Shown: positions 1 through 5,562 of the stretch, piece by piece | How positions within the stretch are numbered: position 1 is the first letter of the stretch | How the letters are laid out: each line of letters begins with the position of its first letter | Source of the DNA: Spirochaetaceae bacterium | GTDB taxonomy: Bacteria > Spirochaetota > Spirochaetia > UBA9216 | Assembly (NCBI GenBank): GCA_028527945.1 | Contig: JAQQAK010000383.1 | Coordinates: 1 to 5,562, forward strand | Reading direction: 5' to 3' | Length of the DNA stretch: 5,562 bases | The notes under the pieces: generated by a model | Seen by the model: only the letters and a program-made list of their open reading frames with translations | Databases searched by the model: none | What the model was told of the DNA's origin: nothing | Position numbers and translations under genes: made by a program

Positions 1-360
1 TACAAATTATTGAGAGAAATAATTGATGGAAAGATAAAAATTGCAATTTCAGTATCCTTAGTTTTAGAATATGAATGTATCTTAAAACGACATTTAAATA
101 GATCTATTTTCAATGATAGTGATATTGAAGAAATTATAAACTATATTTGTAAAATTGGAGAAAAGGTAAAGATTTATTATTTATGGCGTCCATATTTACG
201 TGATTATTTTGATGATCACATTTTAGAAGTAGCTATTAATTCTGGATGTCATAAAATAATAACTTATAATATTAAAGATTTCAAAGAATCAGATAAGCTT
301 GGTATAAAAGCTTTAACCCCTGGAAAATTTCTTGAAGAAATAGAAGGAGGAAAGAAATGA
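1..360 (+). CDS. PIN-domain toxin (putative endoribonuclease), 5'-truncated by the window edge
   Basis: This is the C-terminal 119 residues of a small PIN-fold protein resembling the 'putative toxin-antitoxin system toxin component, PIN family' group (COG1569/TIGR00305, PIN_3-like). Family members of about 140 residues begin with a DTNVL-type motif carrying the first catalytic Asp. That part, roughly 20-25 residues, must lie left of base 1, since the frame is open to the edge. Visible family features are the conserved Glu in VLEYE (codon 67-69), the WRPYLRDYFDDH segment with its metal-binding acids (Asp codons 211-216), and TYNIKDF with a C-terminal Asp. PIN toxins are Mg-dependent ribonucleases that cut RNA and arrest growth. 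The stop overlaps the antitoxin start (ATGA at 357-360). The toxin comes first, which reverses the commonest TA order. A TTG at 10-12 is the first possible start within the window but is unlikely to be real. Family call is strong; the actual RNA target is unknown. Confidence 0.88.
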   Translation, partial: YKLLREIIDGKIKIAISVSLVLEYECILKRHLNRSIFNDSDIEEIINYICKIGEKVKIYYLWRPYLRDYFDDHILEVAINSGCHKIITYNIKDFKESDKLGIKALTPGKFLEEIEGGKK

Positions 361-590
361 GTACACTAAGTATTAGAATCCCAGATTCAATTCACGCAAT
401 GGTAAAAGAAATTGCAAAAACTGATAATGTCTCAATAAATCAGTTTATATCATCGGCGATTGGAGAAAAGATAGCAGCCCTGGAAACAGAAAACTATCTC
501 GAAAAACGAGGACTTTTAGGCTCAAAAGAATCTGTAGATAAAATCTTAAAAAAAGTACCCAATATTGAACCTGAAGACTTTGATAAATAA
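357..590 (+). CDS. Ribbon-helix-helix antitoxin paired with the PIN toxin
   Basis: This 77-residue protein has a ribbon-helix-helix DNA-binding N-terminus. The beta-strand is STLSIRIP (residues 2-9), helix A covers about 10-23 and helix B about 26-42 (SINQFISSAIGEKIAAL), as in Arc/CopG and HicB-like antitoxins. The C-terminal tail (about 46-77: YLEKRGLLGSKES to PEDFDK) is charged and probably wraps the toxin. Such antitoxins neutralise the PIN nuclease by direct binding and usually repress their own operon as dimers. The ATG is supported by a strong AGGAGG at 345-350 with six bases of spacing, inside the toxin's final codons. The ATGA overlap implies coupled translation. This internal ribosome site could make antitoxin in excess of toxin, which is useful when the antitoxin gene is second. 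The exact family within RHH is uncertain. Confidence 0.85.
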   Translation: MSTLSIRIPDSIHAMVKEIAKTDNVSINQFISSAIGEKIAALETENYLEKRGLLGSKESVDKILKKVPNIEPEDFDK

Positions 591-595
591 TTGGC

Positions 596-748
596 ATTTA
601 ACAAAGCAAATGCAGTTGTCAAAACCTTTGGCATGTTTTTTGCGGAGACGTTCCGGCTGCCGGCGATCATTCGCCGACCACCTCCACTCAAAAAACATGC
701 CAAGCCTCGAAGACTCGGCCGGTTTCGCAACTGATTTGGTCGTTATAT
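596..748 (+). repeat. Integron attC recombination site, copy A
   Basis: The left core R'' is ATTTAAC (596-602) and the right core R' is GTTATAT (742-748), near the GTTRRRY consensus. The inner L boxes pair as CAAAT/ATTTG (607-611 with 734-738) and CAGTTG/CAACTG (613-618 with 728-733). This leaves G612 unpaired, the extrahelical base expected in attC, and an unpaired spacer (603-606 against 739-741). The variable terminal structure adds a perfect 15-bp stem (628-642 with 689-703) and an apical CGGCGA/TCGCCG hairpin with a TCAT loop (661-676). The tyrosine recombinase IntI binds the folded bottom strand of attC and cuts next to the G of GTT. The site is GC-rich against an AT-rich background. 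It differs from copy B at only 3 of 147 positions between TAAC and GTTA. Confidence 0.93.
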
Positions 749-776
749 GCACGAAAATTTAGTTAAAATAAAAGTA

Positions 777-806
777 TTAGATAAACTATGTTCTTTGGTA
801 TAGAAT
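777..806 (+). promoter_or_regulatory. Candidate promoter of the lipoprotein cassette
   Basis: A -35-like TTAGAT (777-782) and a -10-like TAGAAT (801-806, within TATAGAAT) are separated by 18 bases. The -35 match to TTGACA is weak in such AT-rich DNA. The call rests on cassette 3 having TTAGCT and TAAAAT with the same spacing and at the same distance from its cassette start. Transcription would begin around 812-814, just before the stem-loop at 817. Confidence 0.4.
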
Positions 807-816
807 GTGAGAAGAA

Positions 817-845
817 AAAGCCATGACCTCTGGCCAACGGGCTTT
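817..845 (+). promoter_or_regulatory. Conserved 29-nt leader stem-loop, copy 1
   Basis: AAAGCC pairs with GGCTTT around a loop containing GACCTCTGGCC. The same 29-nt element recurs at 2535-2563 with 23 of 29 identical positions, including one compensatory change (positions 2/28: A-T here, T-A there). It lies in the predicted 5' UTR, 23 bases before the AGGAAG Shine-Dalgarno (869-874). It is GC-rich in an AT-rich leader. It could stabilise mRNA, attenuate transcription or bind a regulator. A terminator is less likely because only three T's and no longer T-run follow. I do not recognise an RNA family. Confidence 0.5.
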
Positions 846-880
846 ATCAAAATCATAATAAAATAGATAGGAAGCATTAT

Positions 881-2251
881 ATGAAAAAGATTAAAGTGAT
901 GTTTATAGTTTTGGTAATGGTAATCATAAGTGGGTGTTCTAAAACTGTTGGAAGTAAAGAAATAATAGAGAAAAATGAAGAAAACAAAGTAACTGAAATA
1001 AATCAAGATGAAAATTATGATAAAGATTCAATAGAATTAGAAGATAATCAATTTAATGCGACCTTAAATGATAATAGTGTAAGACTCAGAGAAGATGCTA
1101 ATTTGAATTGTGAAACAATATCTTTTTTGGAAAAGGGTGATAGTGTGATGATTATCTTGAAAAGTTCTGAGATGCAAGAAATAGATAGCATGAAGGCATA
1201 TTGGTATAAAGTAATGACAACGGATGATGAAATCGGATGGGTCTATGGGTATTTCTTAGATATCAAGAATGATATAGATAATGTGAAATTAGAAAATGAG
1301 GAAAATAACAATACTTCAGAGGATTATTTATCATATTCTGAAGAAAGAATTTCAAATTTGATTTTTAATAAAGATATCATTTTAGATAATACCGGATTCA
1401 ATTTTCCTATTTTTAAAAATAATGTGGACAAAGAAATCTATTTAAAATTAGCAGGTATTTATATAATGAATGAGCCAAAGATTCCTGGTAACTCAAAGAA
1501 TATTTATTTAAAAGAATGCAGTTGGGGAAAAGATTATTCATTTGGCCGAGGTTCTTATGTAATAGATTATAATGATGGTATTTGGTATAAAGGTGGCGAT
1601 GGATATGGAATAAACTTTACGGTCAAATCATATTCAGATAATAAAATTGATATAGATTGGGGAGAAAAGACTACTCCTCGTTATGACTATATTAGTTTAA
1701 AAGAGAATTATATAGAAATGGAAAGTAGTAAATATTATAGAATAAGTAGTCCTGAAGATCCTATGTGGTATTTACGAGATATTATAGAAAATAGAAAAAA
1801 TGAAAAAAGCAAATATAATTTATTAAACGAATTTGAATGTAAGAATGAATTAGAAGGAAAATTAGAAAAAATATATGGTTATTTAAAGAATAATAATAGT
1901 AGTGAAATCATTGATATAGTCTCCAAAGATAAAGGTTTGGAATTAAAATTTAATCCAAATAAGAGTTATTCTGGAGAGAGTTTGTCGGATGAGAATGTTG
2001 AATTATTAAATGATATTGAAATCATTAGTAATGATCTTAATAATGAATATTGTCCAGATTTTAACAAATCTGTAATGGTGTTTAATAAGTATCTATTTAC
2101 TGATTTAGATGATGTTCAAGAGAAATATCCTAATTCAATTCTTGTTGAGATGATTTATGATGAAAGTTCTTATTTAACTTTCGTGTTTATTAAAGAAGAT
2201 GGAATTTGGATGTTAACATCGATAACTAATCATAGTTTAGATTTTGCATAG
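881..2251 (+). CDS. SH3b-domain lipoprotein of unknown function
   Basis: The 456-residue protein opens with a lipoprotein signal: positively charged MKKIK, a hydrophobic core (residues 6-16) and lipobox ISGC with lipidated Cys19. After cleavage it should be anchored on the periplasmic side or cell surface. An acidic, Asn/Glu-rich linker (about 20-58) leads to a bacterial SH3-like domain (about 60-128), recognisable by NSVRLREDANLNCETI, the FLEKGD turn and the final EIGWVYGYFLDI. SH3b domains often bind peptidoglycan or peptide ligands. Residues 150-290, rich in Tyr, Trp and Gly, and the C-terminal part (about 315-456) match no family I recognise; no catalytic motif is visible. The ATG follows AGGAAG (869-874) by six bases. 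It is the only gene in its cassette, so it must work alone or with partners elsewhere. Lipoprotein and SH3b calls are firm; an envelope-sensing, adhesion or immunity role would be speculation. Confidence 0.87.
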   Translation: MKKIKVMFIVLVMVIISGCSKTVGSKEIIEKNEENKVTEINQDENYDKDSIELEDNQFNATLNDNSVRLREDANLNCETISFLEKGDSVMIILKSSEMQEIDSMKAYWYKVMTTDDEIGWVYGYFLDIKNDIDNVKLENEENNNTSEDYLSYSEERISNLIFNKDIILDNTGFNFPIFKNNVDKEIYLKLAGIYIMNEPKIPGNSKNIYLKECSWGKDYSFGRGSYVIDYNDGIWYKGGDGYGINFTVKSYSDNKIDIDWGEKTTPRYDYISLKENYIEMESSKYYRISSPEDPMWYLRDIIENRKNEKSKYNLLNEFECKNELEGKLEKIYGYLKNNNSSEIIDIVSKDKGLELKFNPNKSYSGESLSDENVELLNDIEIISNDLNNEYCPDFNKSVMVFNKYLFTDLDDVQEKYPNSILVEMIYDESSYLTFVFIKEDGIWMLTSITNHSLDFA

Positions 2252-2252
2252 T

Positions 2253-2289
2253 TTTTCCAGCCTTTGACTCCGTCGTGCATGCTGGAAAA
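2253..2289. repeat. Inverted repeat just after the lipoprotein gene
   Basis: TTTTCCAGC (2253-2261) is the exact complement of GCTGGAAAA (2281-2289), separated by 19 bases that contain a small GAC/GTC pairing. It begins one base after the TAG stop and precedes the attC by about 17 bases. It could be a 3'-end mRNA hairpin. Neither strand has a T-run after the stem, so an intrinsic terminator is not well supported. Confidence 0.5.
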
Positions 2290-2308
2290 GCAATATAAGA
2301 AAAATGGC

Positions 2309-2461
2309 ATATAACAAAGCAAATGCAGTTGTCAAAACCTTTGGCATGTTTTTTGCGGAGACGTTCCGGCGGCCGGCGATCATTCGCCAACCACCTCCAC
2401 TCAAAAAACACGCCAAGCCTCGAAGACTCGGCCGGTTTCGCAACTGATTTGGTCGTTAAAT
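2309..2461 (+). repeat. Integron attC recombination site, copy B
   Basis: The left core is ATATAAC (2309-2315) and the right core GTTAAAT (2455-2461), a full GTTRRRY match. The arms, extrahelical G (2325), long inner stem and apical hairpin line up with copy A at a constant offset of 1713 bases without gaps. Substitutions in the core are T to G at 2371, G to A at 2389 and T to C at 2411. The last two fall in stems and leave A-C oppositions on the top strand but G-T wobbles on the bottom strand, the strand that IntI recombines. The site closes cassette 2. Confidence 0.93.
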
Positions 2462-2489
2462 ACACTCTAAGAGAAATTTATTAAAAATA

Positions 2490-2519
2490 TTAGCTGATAA
2501 CAGTTTATAGGTGTAAAAT
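2490..2519 (+). promoter_or_regulatory. Candidate promoter of the OLD nuclease/helicase operon
   Basis: TTAGCT (2490-2495) and TAAAAT (2514-2519, preceded by TG) are 18 bases apart. Both elements sit at the same distance from the cassette boundary (+35 and +59) as their counterparts in cassette 2, although the sequence between them differs. The consensus match alone would be unconvincing; the shared position is the argument. A start near 2526 would place the stem-loop at the very 5' end of the mRNA. Confidence 0.4.
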
Positions 2520-2534
2520 AAGTCAACCAAAGGA

Positions 2535-2563
2535 ATAGCCCGGACCTCCGGCCGACGGGCTAT
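2535..2563 (+). promoter_or_regulatory. Conserved 29-nt leader stem-loop, copy 2
   Basis: ATAGCCCG pairs perfectly with CGGGCTAT (8 bp) around a 13-nt loop, GACCTCCGGCCGA. The stem is two base pairs longer than in copy 1 (817-845), while the loop is almost unchanged (GACCTCYGGCCRA). The end of the stem lies 7 bases before the AGGAG Shine-Dalgarno (2571-2575), close enough to affect ribosome access. An alternative inner pairing, CCGGA/TCCGG, would compete with the long stem, so a switch between two folds is conceivable. Confidence 0.55.
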
Positions 2564-2584
2564 CTATAATAGGAGTTAAAAATC

Positions 2585-4543
2585 ATGAATAATATTTATA
2601 TTTCAAGAGTTAAAATTGAAAATTTTAGGAATTTTAAATCGTTTGATATTTTAACGAATAGTAAACAAGTTATTTTCGGAGAAAATGAATCTGGAAAAAG
2701 CAATTACATTTTTGCGTTACAGCTAATTCTTGATCCGTCATTATCAGATAATGATAGACAATTATCAATTTCTGATTTTAATAACGAAATAATTGATCCT
2801 GTAGAATCGAGAACAGAAATTACAATTTCTATATTTTTAAGCAATTTTGAAAACTCACAAACAATATTAGCTCAACTTTCTGATGCTACTATTATAATTA
2901 AAGATAAAAAGTATTTAAAAATAACTTATAAATTTTATCCAGAAGAAAATGAAAATGGAGAAGTTGATTATAAATACATTATCTATAAAGGCGATGATGA
3001 AATAAATCAATTTGGCTACAAGGATCGTAAATATTTATTATTGAAAGTTATAAAACCTCTACGCGATGTAGATGCTGCACTTAAAAATTATAAAAACTCC
3101 CCATTAAAAAGATTAATAGATCTCTATGAAATCAAATATGATAAATTGCAAACAATTGCTGACGATATGAAAATACAAAGTACAAATCTATTAAATATTG
3201 ATGAAATTAATAATCTTAGTAAACGTATCGAAAATGAGCTAATCAATATTTTAGGGAATTCATCAGATTTATCTGTCAATTTTGCGATGTCTGAGATAGA
3301 ACCTATTAAAATATTAAGTTCTTTAAAAATGATGCTTTCTGATAGATTCATCGAGGAAAAAAGTCTTGGGATTAAAAATGTTTTGTATATAACAATGCTA
3401 CTATTACAATTTAGAGATGAATTAGTACCAAGTTTAATCAACGAAAGGAATTTTGTTAAATACAGCGATCATGATTCTGATAATATACTCATTAATTCTT
3501 ATTCAAGAACACTTGAAAATAATTACATCCTTTCCAGTAATGAAAATATAGAGGAGCTGAAGAGTTTTTTTATAAAAAATCAAAGAATTGGACTACCACA
3601 AGTAATTACTGCAATTGAAGAACCAGAAGCTCATTTGCATCCAATCCTCCAACGTTTAGTATATCGAAATGTTATCACAAATAACTCACAATCAGTTATT
3701 CTAACAACTCATTCGACTCATATTACTAGCATAACCCCTATAAAATACATGGTACATGCGTTAAAGATTAATAAAATCAGCTCAACAATGAATACATTTA
3801 TAGGCGTTGAGTTTAATGATAGAGATAAAAGAGATATTGAAAGATATATAGATGTAAGCCGAGGCGAAATATATTTTGGGAAAGGAGTTATTTTAGTAGA
3901 AGGTATAGCAGAAGAATATCTTATACCAAAATTTGCACGACTATTAGGAATACCTTTAGACGAAAATGGAATTGTCGTTTGTAATATAAATTCCACTAAT
4001 TTTTATCCATATAGACAATTCATGAAAAAATTAGGAATACCAAATGTTGTCATTACTGATGGAGACTTTTATTATTTAAATGATGATGGAAAGAAAGAGT
4101 ATCATACGCTGTATTCACCCAAAGATACACGTTCTTTTGGTTATTTAGGAATTGAGCTTTCAACGCTTCTATTAGAAAAGAGTGGATTGCCTATTCAGTC
4201 AAAATTTACAAAAGATGATTTATTAGAAAATAATATTTTTATAGGTGAAAATACTTTAGAAGTAGATATTATGAAAAAATCATTGAAAACTGCAAATGCT
4301 TTTTCCCCAATAATTAATACTTATAATGATATATGTCTTGGTGGTGAAAAACAAAAAAATAATTTTAAAAACGAGTTAGAAAACGGAGATTATTATAAAT
4401 GTTTAAATAAAATTGAAGAACAGGGAATAGGAAAGGGGCGTTTTGCACAAAGATTCTCAGATGAATGTATTCGTGAAAATATACCTGACTATATTGTAAA
4501 TGCTATTTCTCGTATTGTTGAGTTAACTACTATTGATGAATGA
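2585..4543 (+). CDS. gajA: GajA-like class 2 OLD-family ATPase/TOPRIM endonuclease of a Gabija-type system
   Basis: The 652-residue protein has the OLD-family layout. An ABC-type ATPase head starts at residue 1 (YISRVKIENFRNF, then Walker A GENESGKS at 32-39). A degenerate signature lies near 259-275 (KSLGIKNVLYIT). Walker B is ITAIEEPEAHLHP (341-353), and the switch histidine is H376 in ILTTHS. The TOPRIM nuclease domain follows, with Glu439 in ILVEG, E443/E444, and the DGD metal-binding pair D492/D494 in VITDGD. A C-terminal KGRFAQ motif (617-622) is typical of OLD nucleases. No essential motif is missing. In Gabija, GajA is a DNA-nicking endonuclease restrained by nucleotides, forms a tetramer and binds GajB to block phage. 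It is somewhat longer than the roughly 580-residue Bacillus GajA. The ATG follows AGGAG by 9 bases. The last 8 bases overlap the helicase gene. The symbol rests on domains plus neighbour; a distinct OLD-UvrD subtype is possible. Confidence 0.88.
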   Translation: MNNIYISRVKIENFRNFKSFDILTNSKQVIFGENESGKSNYIFALQLILDPSLSDNDRQLSISDFNNEIIDPVESRTEITISIFLSNFENSQTILAQLSDATIIIKDKKYLKITYKFYPEENENGEVDYKYIIYKGDDEINQFGYKDRKYLLLKVIKPLRDVDAALKNYKNSPLKRLIDLYEIKYDKLQTIADDMKIQSTNLLNIDEINNLSKRIENELINILGNSSDLSVNFAMSEIEPIKILSSLKMMLSDRFIEEKSLGIKNVLYITMLLLQFRDELVPSLINERNFVKYSDHDSDNILINSYSRTLENNYILSSNENIEELKSFFIKNQRIGLPQVITAIEEPEAHLHPILQRLVYRNVITNNSQSVILTTHSTHITSITPIKYMVHALKINKISSTMNTFIGVEFNDRDKRDIERYIDVSRGEIYFGKGVILVEGIAEEYLIPKFARLLGIPLDENGIVVCNINSTNFYPYRQFMKKLGIPNVVITDGDFYYLNDDGKKEYHTLYSPKDTRSFGYLGIELSTLLLEKSGLPIQSKFTKDDLLENNIFIGENTLEVDIMKKSLKTANAFSPIINTYNDICLGGEKQKNNFKNELENGDYYKCLNKIEEQGIGKGRFAQRFSDECIRENIPDYIVNAISRIVELTTIDE

Positions 4544-5562
4544 TTATAGAAAAATAAAATTAAACCAAATATTAAGTGATCCTCAACAATCAAAAGCATA
4601 TTTTAGCAAAGGGAATACTACAGTAATAGCGGGGCCTGGCAGTGGAAAAACTTCCATTCTCACACTTAAAATTCTAAAACTATTAGAAAATGATATTATT
4701 GAACCGCAAGGGATAGGTTGTATAACTTACAGCAGGGAAGCCGCACGAGAAATACGTGATCGTTTACAATTACTCGGCTATAAACCTCATGGAAATTCTT
4801 TTTTTGGTACTGTACATTCTTTTTGCATTGCTGAAGTACTCGTTCCGTTTGCTAAATTATATAATTATTTTGATTTACCTTTACCGATTAAAATTGCATC
4901 AAACAAGGATAGAAATAATGTGTTCCGAGAATCTCTTAGAGAATTAAGATTTGATACAAATGATGTTAATATGACAGAAATGAATAGAGAACGTAAAATC
5001 GGAATTATAGGACAAAGCCAAATTGAAATACCTTCATATGATATTGCCTTACAAGTTGCAGCTAAATACGAAGAAATCCTTCACAATAAAGGTTTAATAG
5101 ATTTTGATGATATTGTAAATTATTCTACAATCTTAATTCAGAATGAAGAATTCGTTAGAAAATGTATTGAAGCAAAATTTCCTTGGTTATTAATAGACGA
5201 ATATCAAGATTTAGGAAAACCTCTCCATGAAATTGTTTTAACACTTCTTATAAAAACCAAAATTAGAATATTTGCAGTAGGAGATCCCGATCAGTTTATT
5301 TATGGTTTCCAGGGTGCCGTTCCTGCATATTTAGAAGAATTATCTTCCTTTAACAATAAAATTAATAAAATAGTCCTCTTACAAAATTATAGAAGTAACC
5401 AAGAAATAATTAATGCATCAGAAATAGTTTTAGAACAAAATCGTGGATATAAAGCAGGAACAAGGCAAAAAGAAAGAGCAGAATTCAAATTTCATGTTTG
5501 TGAAGCTGAAATGTCAGAACAATTTCTTTATTTAACAGATACCTTGATTCCTCAATTTACTT
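4536..5562 (+). CDS. gajB: GajB-like UvrD/Rep-type superfamily 1 helicase, 3'-truncated by the window edge
   Basis: The first 342 residues are visible and the frame is still open at base 5562; GajB proteins are about 500 residues, so roughly a third is missing. SF1A helicase motifs appear in order: Q-motif region (LNQILSDPQQSKAY, residues 9-22), Walker A AGPGSGKT (32-39), Ia (CITYSREAAREI), GTVHSF (91-96), DFDD (189-192), motif II DEYQD (221-225), motif III GDPDQ with IYGFQGA (249 onward), and motif IV QNYRS (283-287). Motifs V and VI lie beyond the edge. In Gabija, GajB is a DNA-end-sensing ATPase that partners GajA. The ATG at 4536 overlaps the nuclease gene by 8 bases (ATGAATGA) and has no good Shine-Dalgarno, so translation is probably coupled. 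The second ATG there (4540) is in another frame and stops after five codons. Helicase call is firm; the GajB role follows from its neighbour. Confidence 0.88.
   Translation, partial: MNDYRKIKLNQILSDPQQSKAYFSKGNTTVIAGPGSGKTSILTLKILKLLENDIIEPQGIGCITYSREAAREIRDRLQLLGYKPHGNSFFGTVHSFCIAEVLVPFAKLYNYFDLPLPIKIASNKDRNNVFRESLRELRFDTNDVNMTEMNRERKIGIIGQSQIEIPSYDIALQVAAKYEEILHNKGLIDFDDIVNYSTILIQNEEFVRKCIEAKFPWLLIDEYQDLGKPLHEIVLTLLIKTKIRIFAVGDPDQFIYGFQGAVPAYLEELSSFNNKINKIVLLQNYRSNQEIINASEIVLEQNRGYKAGTRQKERAEFKFHVCEAEMSEQFLYLTDTLIPQFT

Larger units (their letters stand above)
1..742 (+). mobile_element. Integron gene cassette 1, left end outside the window (toxin-antitoxin cassette)
   Basis: The cassette contains the PIN toxin, the RHH antitoxin and most of the first attC site. 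Its right border is the expected integrase cleavage point between G742 and T743 in the attC right-hand core. Only 2 bases separate the antitoxin stop from the conserved left arm of the attC, which is the compact layout usual for cassettes. Its left border is not visible. Because the left core of its attC reads GGCATTTAAC, the missing cassette start should read about TTAAATGCC. Toxin-antitoxin cassettes are well known in large sedentary integrons, where they are thought to stabilise the array. Confidence 0.8.
743..2455 (+). mobile_element. Integron gene cassette 2, complete (lipoprotein cassette, 1713 bp)
   Basis: The cassette is bounded by the two attC cleavage points (742/743 and 2455/2456). 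Its start, TTATATGC, preceded by G, is the exact reverse complement of GCATATAAC at the left end of its own attC (2307-2315). It does not match the left end of attC A, which has GCATTTAAC. This is the signature of a cassette that integrated from a circle. Order of contents: promoter-like element, 29-nt stem-loop, Shine-Dalgarno, lipoprotein gene, 3' inverted repeat, attC B. Confidence 0.9.
2456..5562 (+). mobile_element. Integron gene cassette 3, right end outside the window (Gabija-type defence cassette)
   Basis: The cassette begins at the attC B cleavage point with TTAAATAC and continues past the window edge without another attC, so it is at least 3.1 kb. That is large for a gene cassette. 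It holds a leader like that of cassette 2 and a two-gene operon. If it is a true cassette, its own attC beyond the window should begin with about GTATTTAAC. Otherwise the operon may mark the end of the array. Confidence 0.7.

Noticed and set aside
10..12. TTG as the start of the PIN toxin
   Set aside because: The frame is open to base 1 and the family needs about 20-25 more N-terminal residues with a catalytic Asp, so the true start lies outside the window.
494..762. Open frames on both strands across 494-762, encoding Arg/Ser-rich peptides
   Set aside because: They lie over attC copy A, and near-identical peptides appear over attC copy B. The repeat structure explains them; there are no ribosome sites or protein-like features.
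743..1006. Minus-strand 87-residue Phe/Tyr-rich frame that looks membrane-like
   Set aside because: It is antisense to the cassette 2 leader and the lipoprotein signal region. AT-rich sequence read backwards gives spurious hydrophobic residues, and no ribosome site is seen.
593..2461. The two GC-rich repeats as an insertion sequence, MITE or CRISPR-type repeat
   Set aside because: There is no transposase or target duplication and spacing is gene-sized. The R''/L''/L'/R' layout, extrahelical G and swapped end cores specifically fit attC.
2226..2465. Minus-strand open frames at 2226-2465 and 2237-2443
   Set aside because: These are the same attC shadow in copy B, extended through the 3' inverted repeat.
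3124..3996. Minus-strand frames at 3124-3441 and 3718-3996
   Set aside because: Both lie antisense inside the OLD nuclease gene, whose motifs continue intact through these regions.
4756..4947. Plus-strand 63-residue hydrophobic frame
   Set aside because: It is out of frame within the helicase gene, between its Ia and DFDD motifs.
2585..5562. Other OLD or ABC-nuclease defence systems such as PARIS, retron-associated or P2 Old alone
   Set aside because: The nuclease has its own C-terminal TOPRIM domain and is coupled to a UvrD-type helicase, with no reverse transcriptase or separate TOPRIM partner in view. This fits class 2 OLD/Gabija best.

Overview
This AT-rich window reads as part of a sedentary chromosomal integron. 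Two near-identical GC-rich repeats (about 593-750 and 2307-2461) have the architecture of attC recombination sites. They divide the window into three cassettes, all with genes on the + strand. The very similar, GC-rich attC sites, AT-rich genes, PIN/RHH toxin-antitoxin pair and SH3b lipoprotein best fit a host-associated spirochaete such as Treponema (T. denticola carries such an integron). That assignment is inference, and no taxonomic marker gene is present.

Cassette 1 (left-truncated, 1-742) carries a PIN-family toxin missing its N-terminus and an overlapping ribbon-helix-helix antitoxin, and ends in the first attC. Cassette 2 (743-2455, complete, 1713 bp) carries one 456-residue SH3b lipoprotein, a 3' inverted repeat and the second attC. 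Its first nine bases, taken with the conserved G, are the exact complement of the left end of its own attC, as the integron model predicts for an excised circle. Cassette 3 (2456 onward, right-truncated) carries a two-gene operon: a class 2 OLD-family ATPase/TOPRIM nuclease and a UvrD-type helicase that starts inside the nuclease gene's last codons. This is the arrangement of the Gabija anti-phage system (GajA-GajB).

The gene-free stretches at 591-880 and 2252-2584 hold the attC sites and cassette leaders. Both leaders have a promoter-like element at exactly the same distance from the cassette boundary, followed by a shared 29-nt stem-loop with one compensated base pair, then a Shine-Dalgarno sequence and the gene. 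Cassettes 2 and 3 therefore seem to bring their own expression signals rather than relying on a distant integron promoter.

Taken together, the window looks like a defence and stability section of an integron: an addiction module, an uncharacterised envelope lipoprotein and a Gabija-type defence operon packaged as a mobile cassette.
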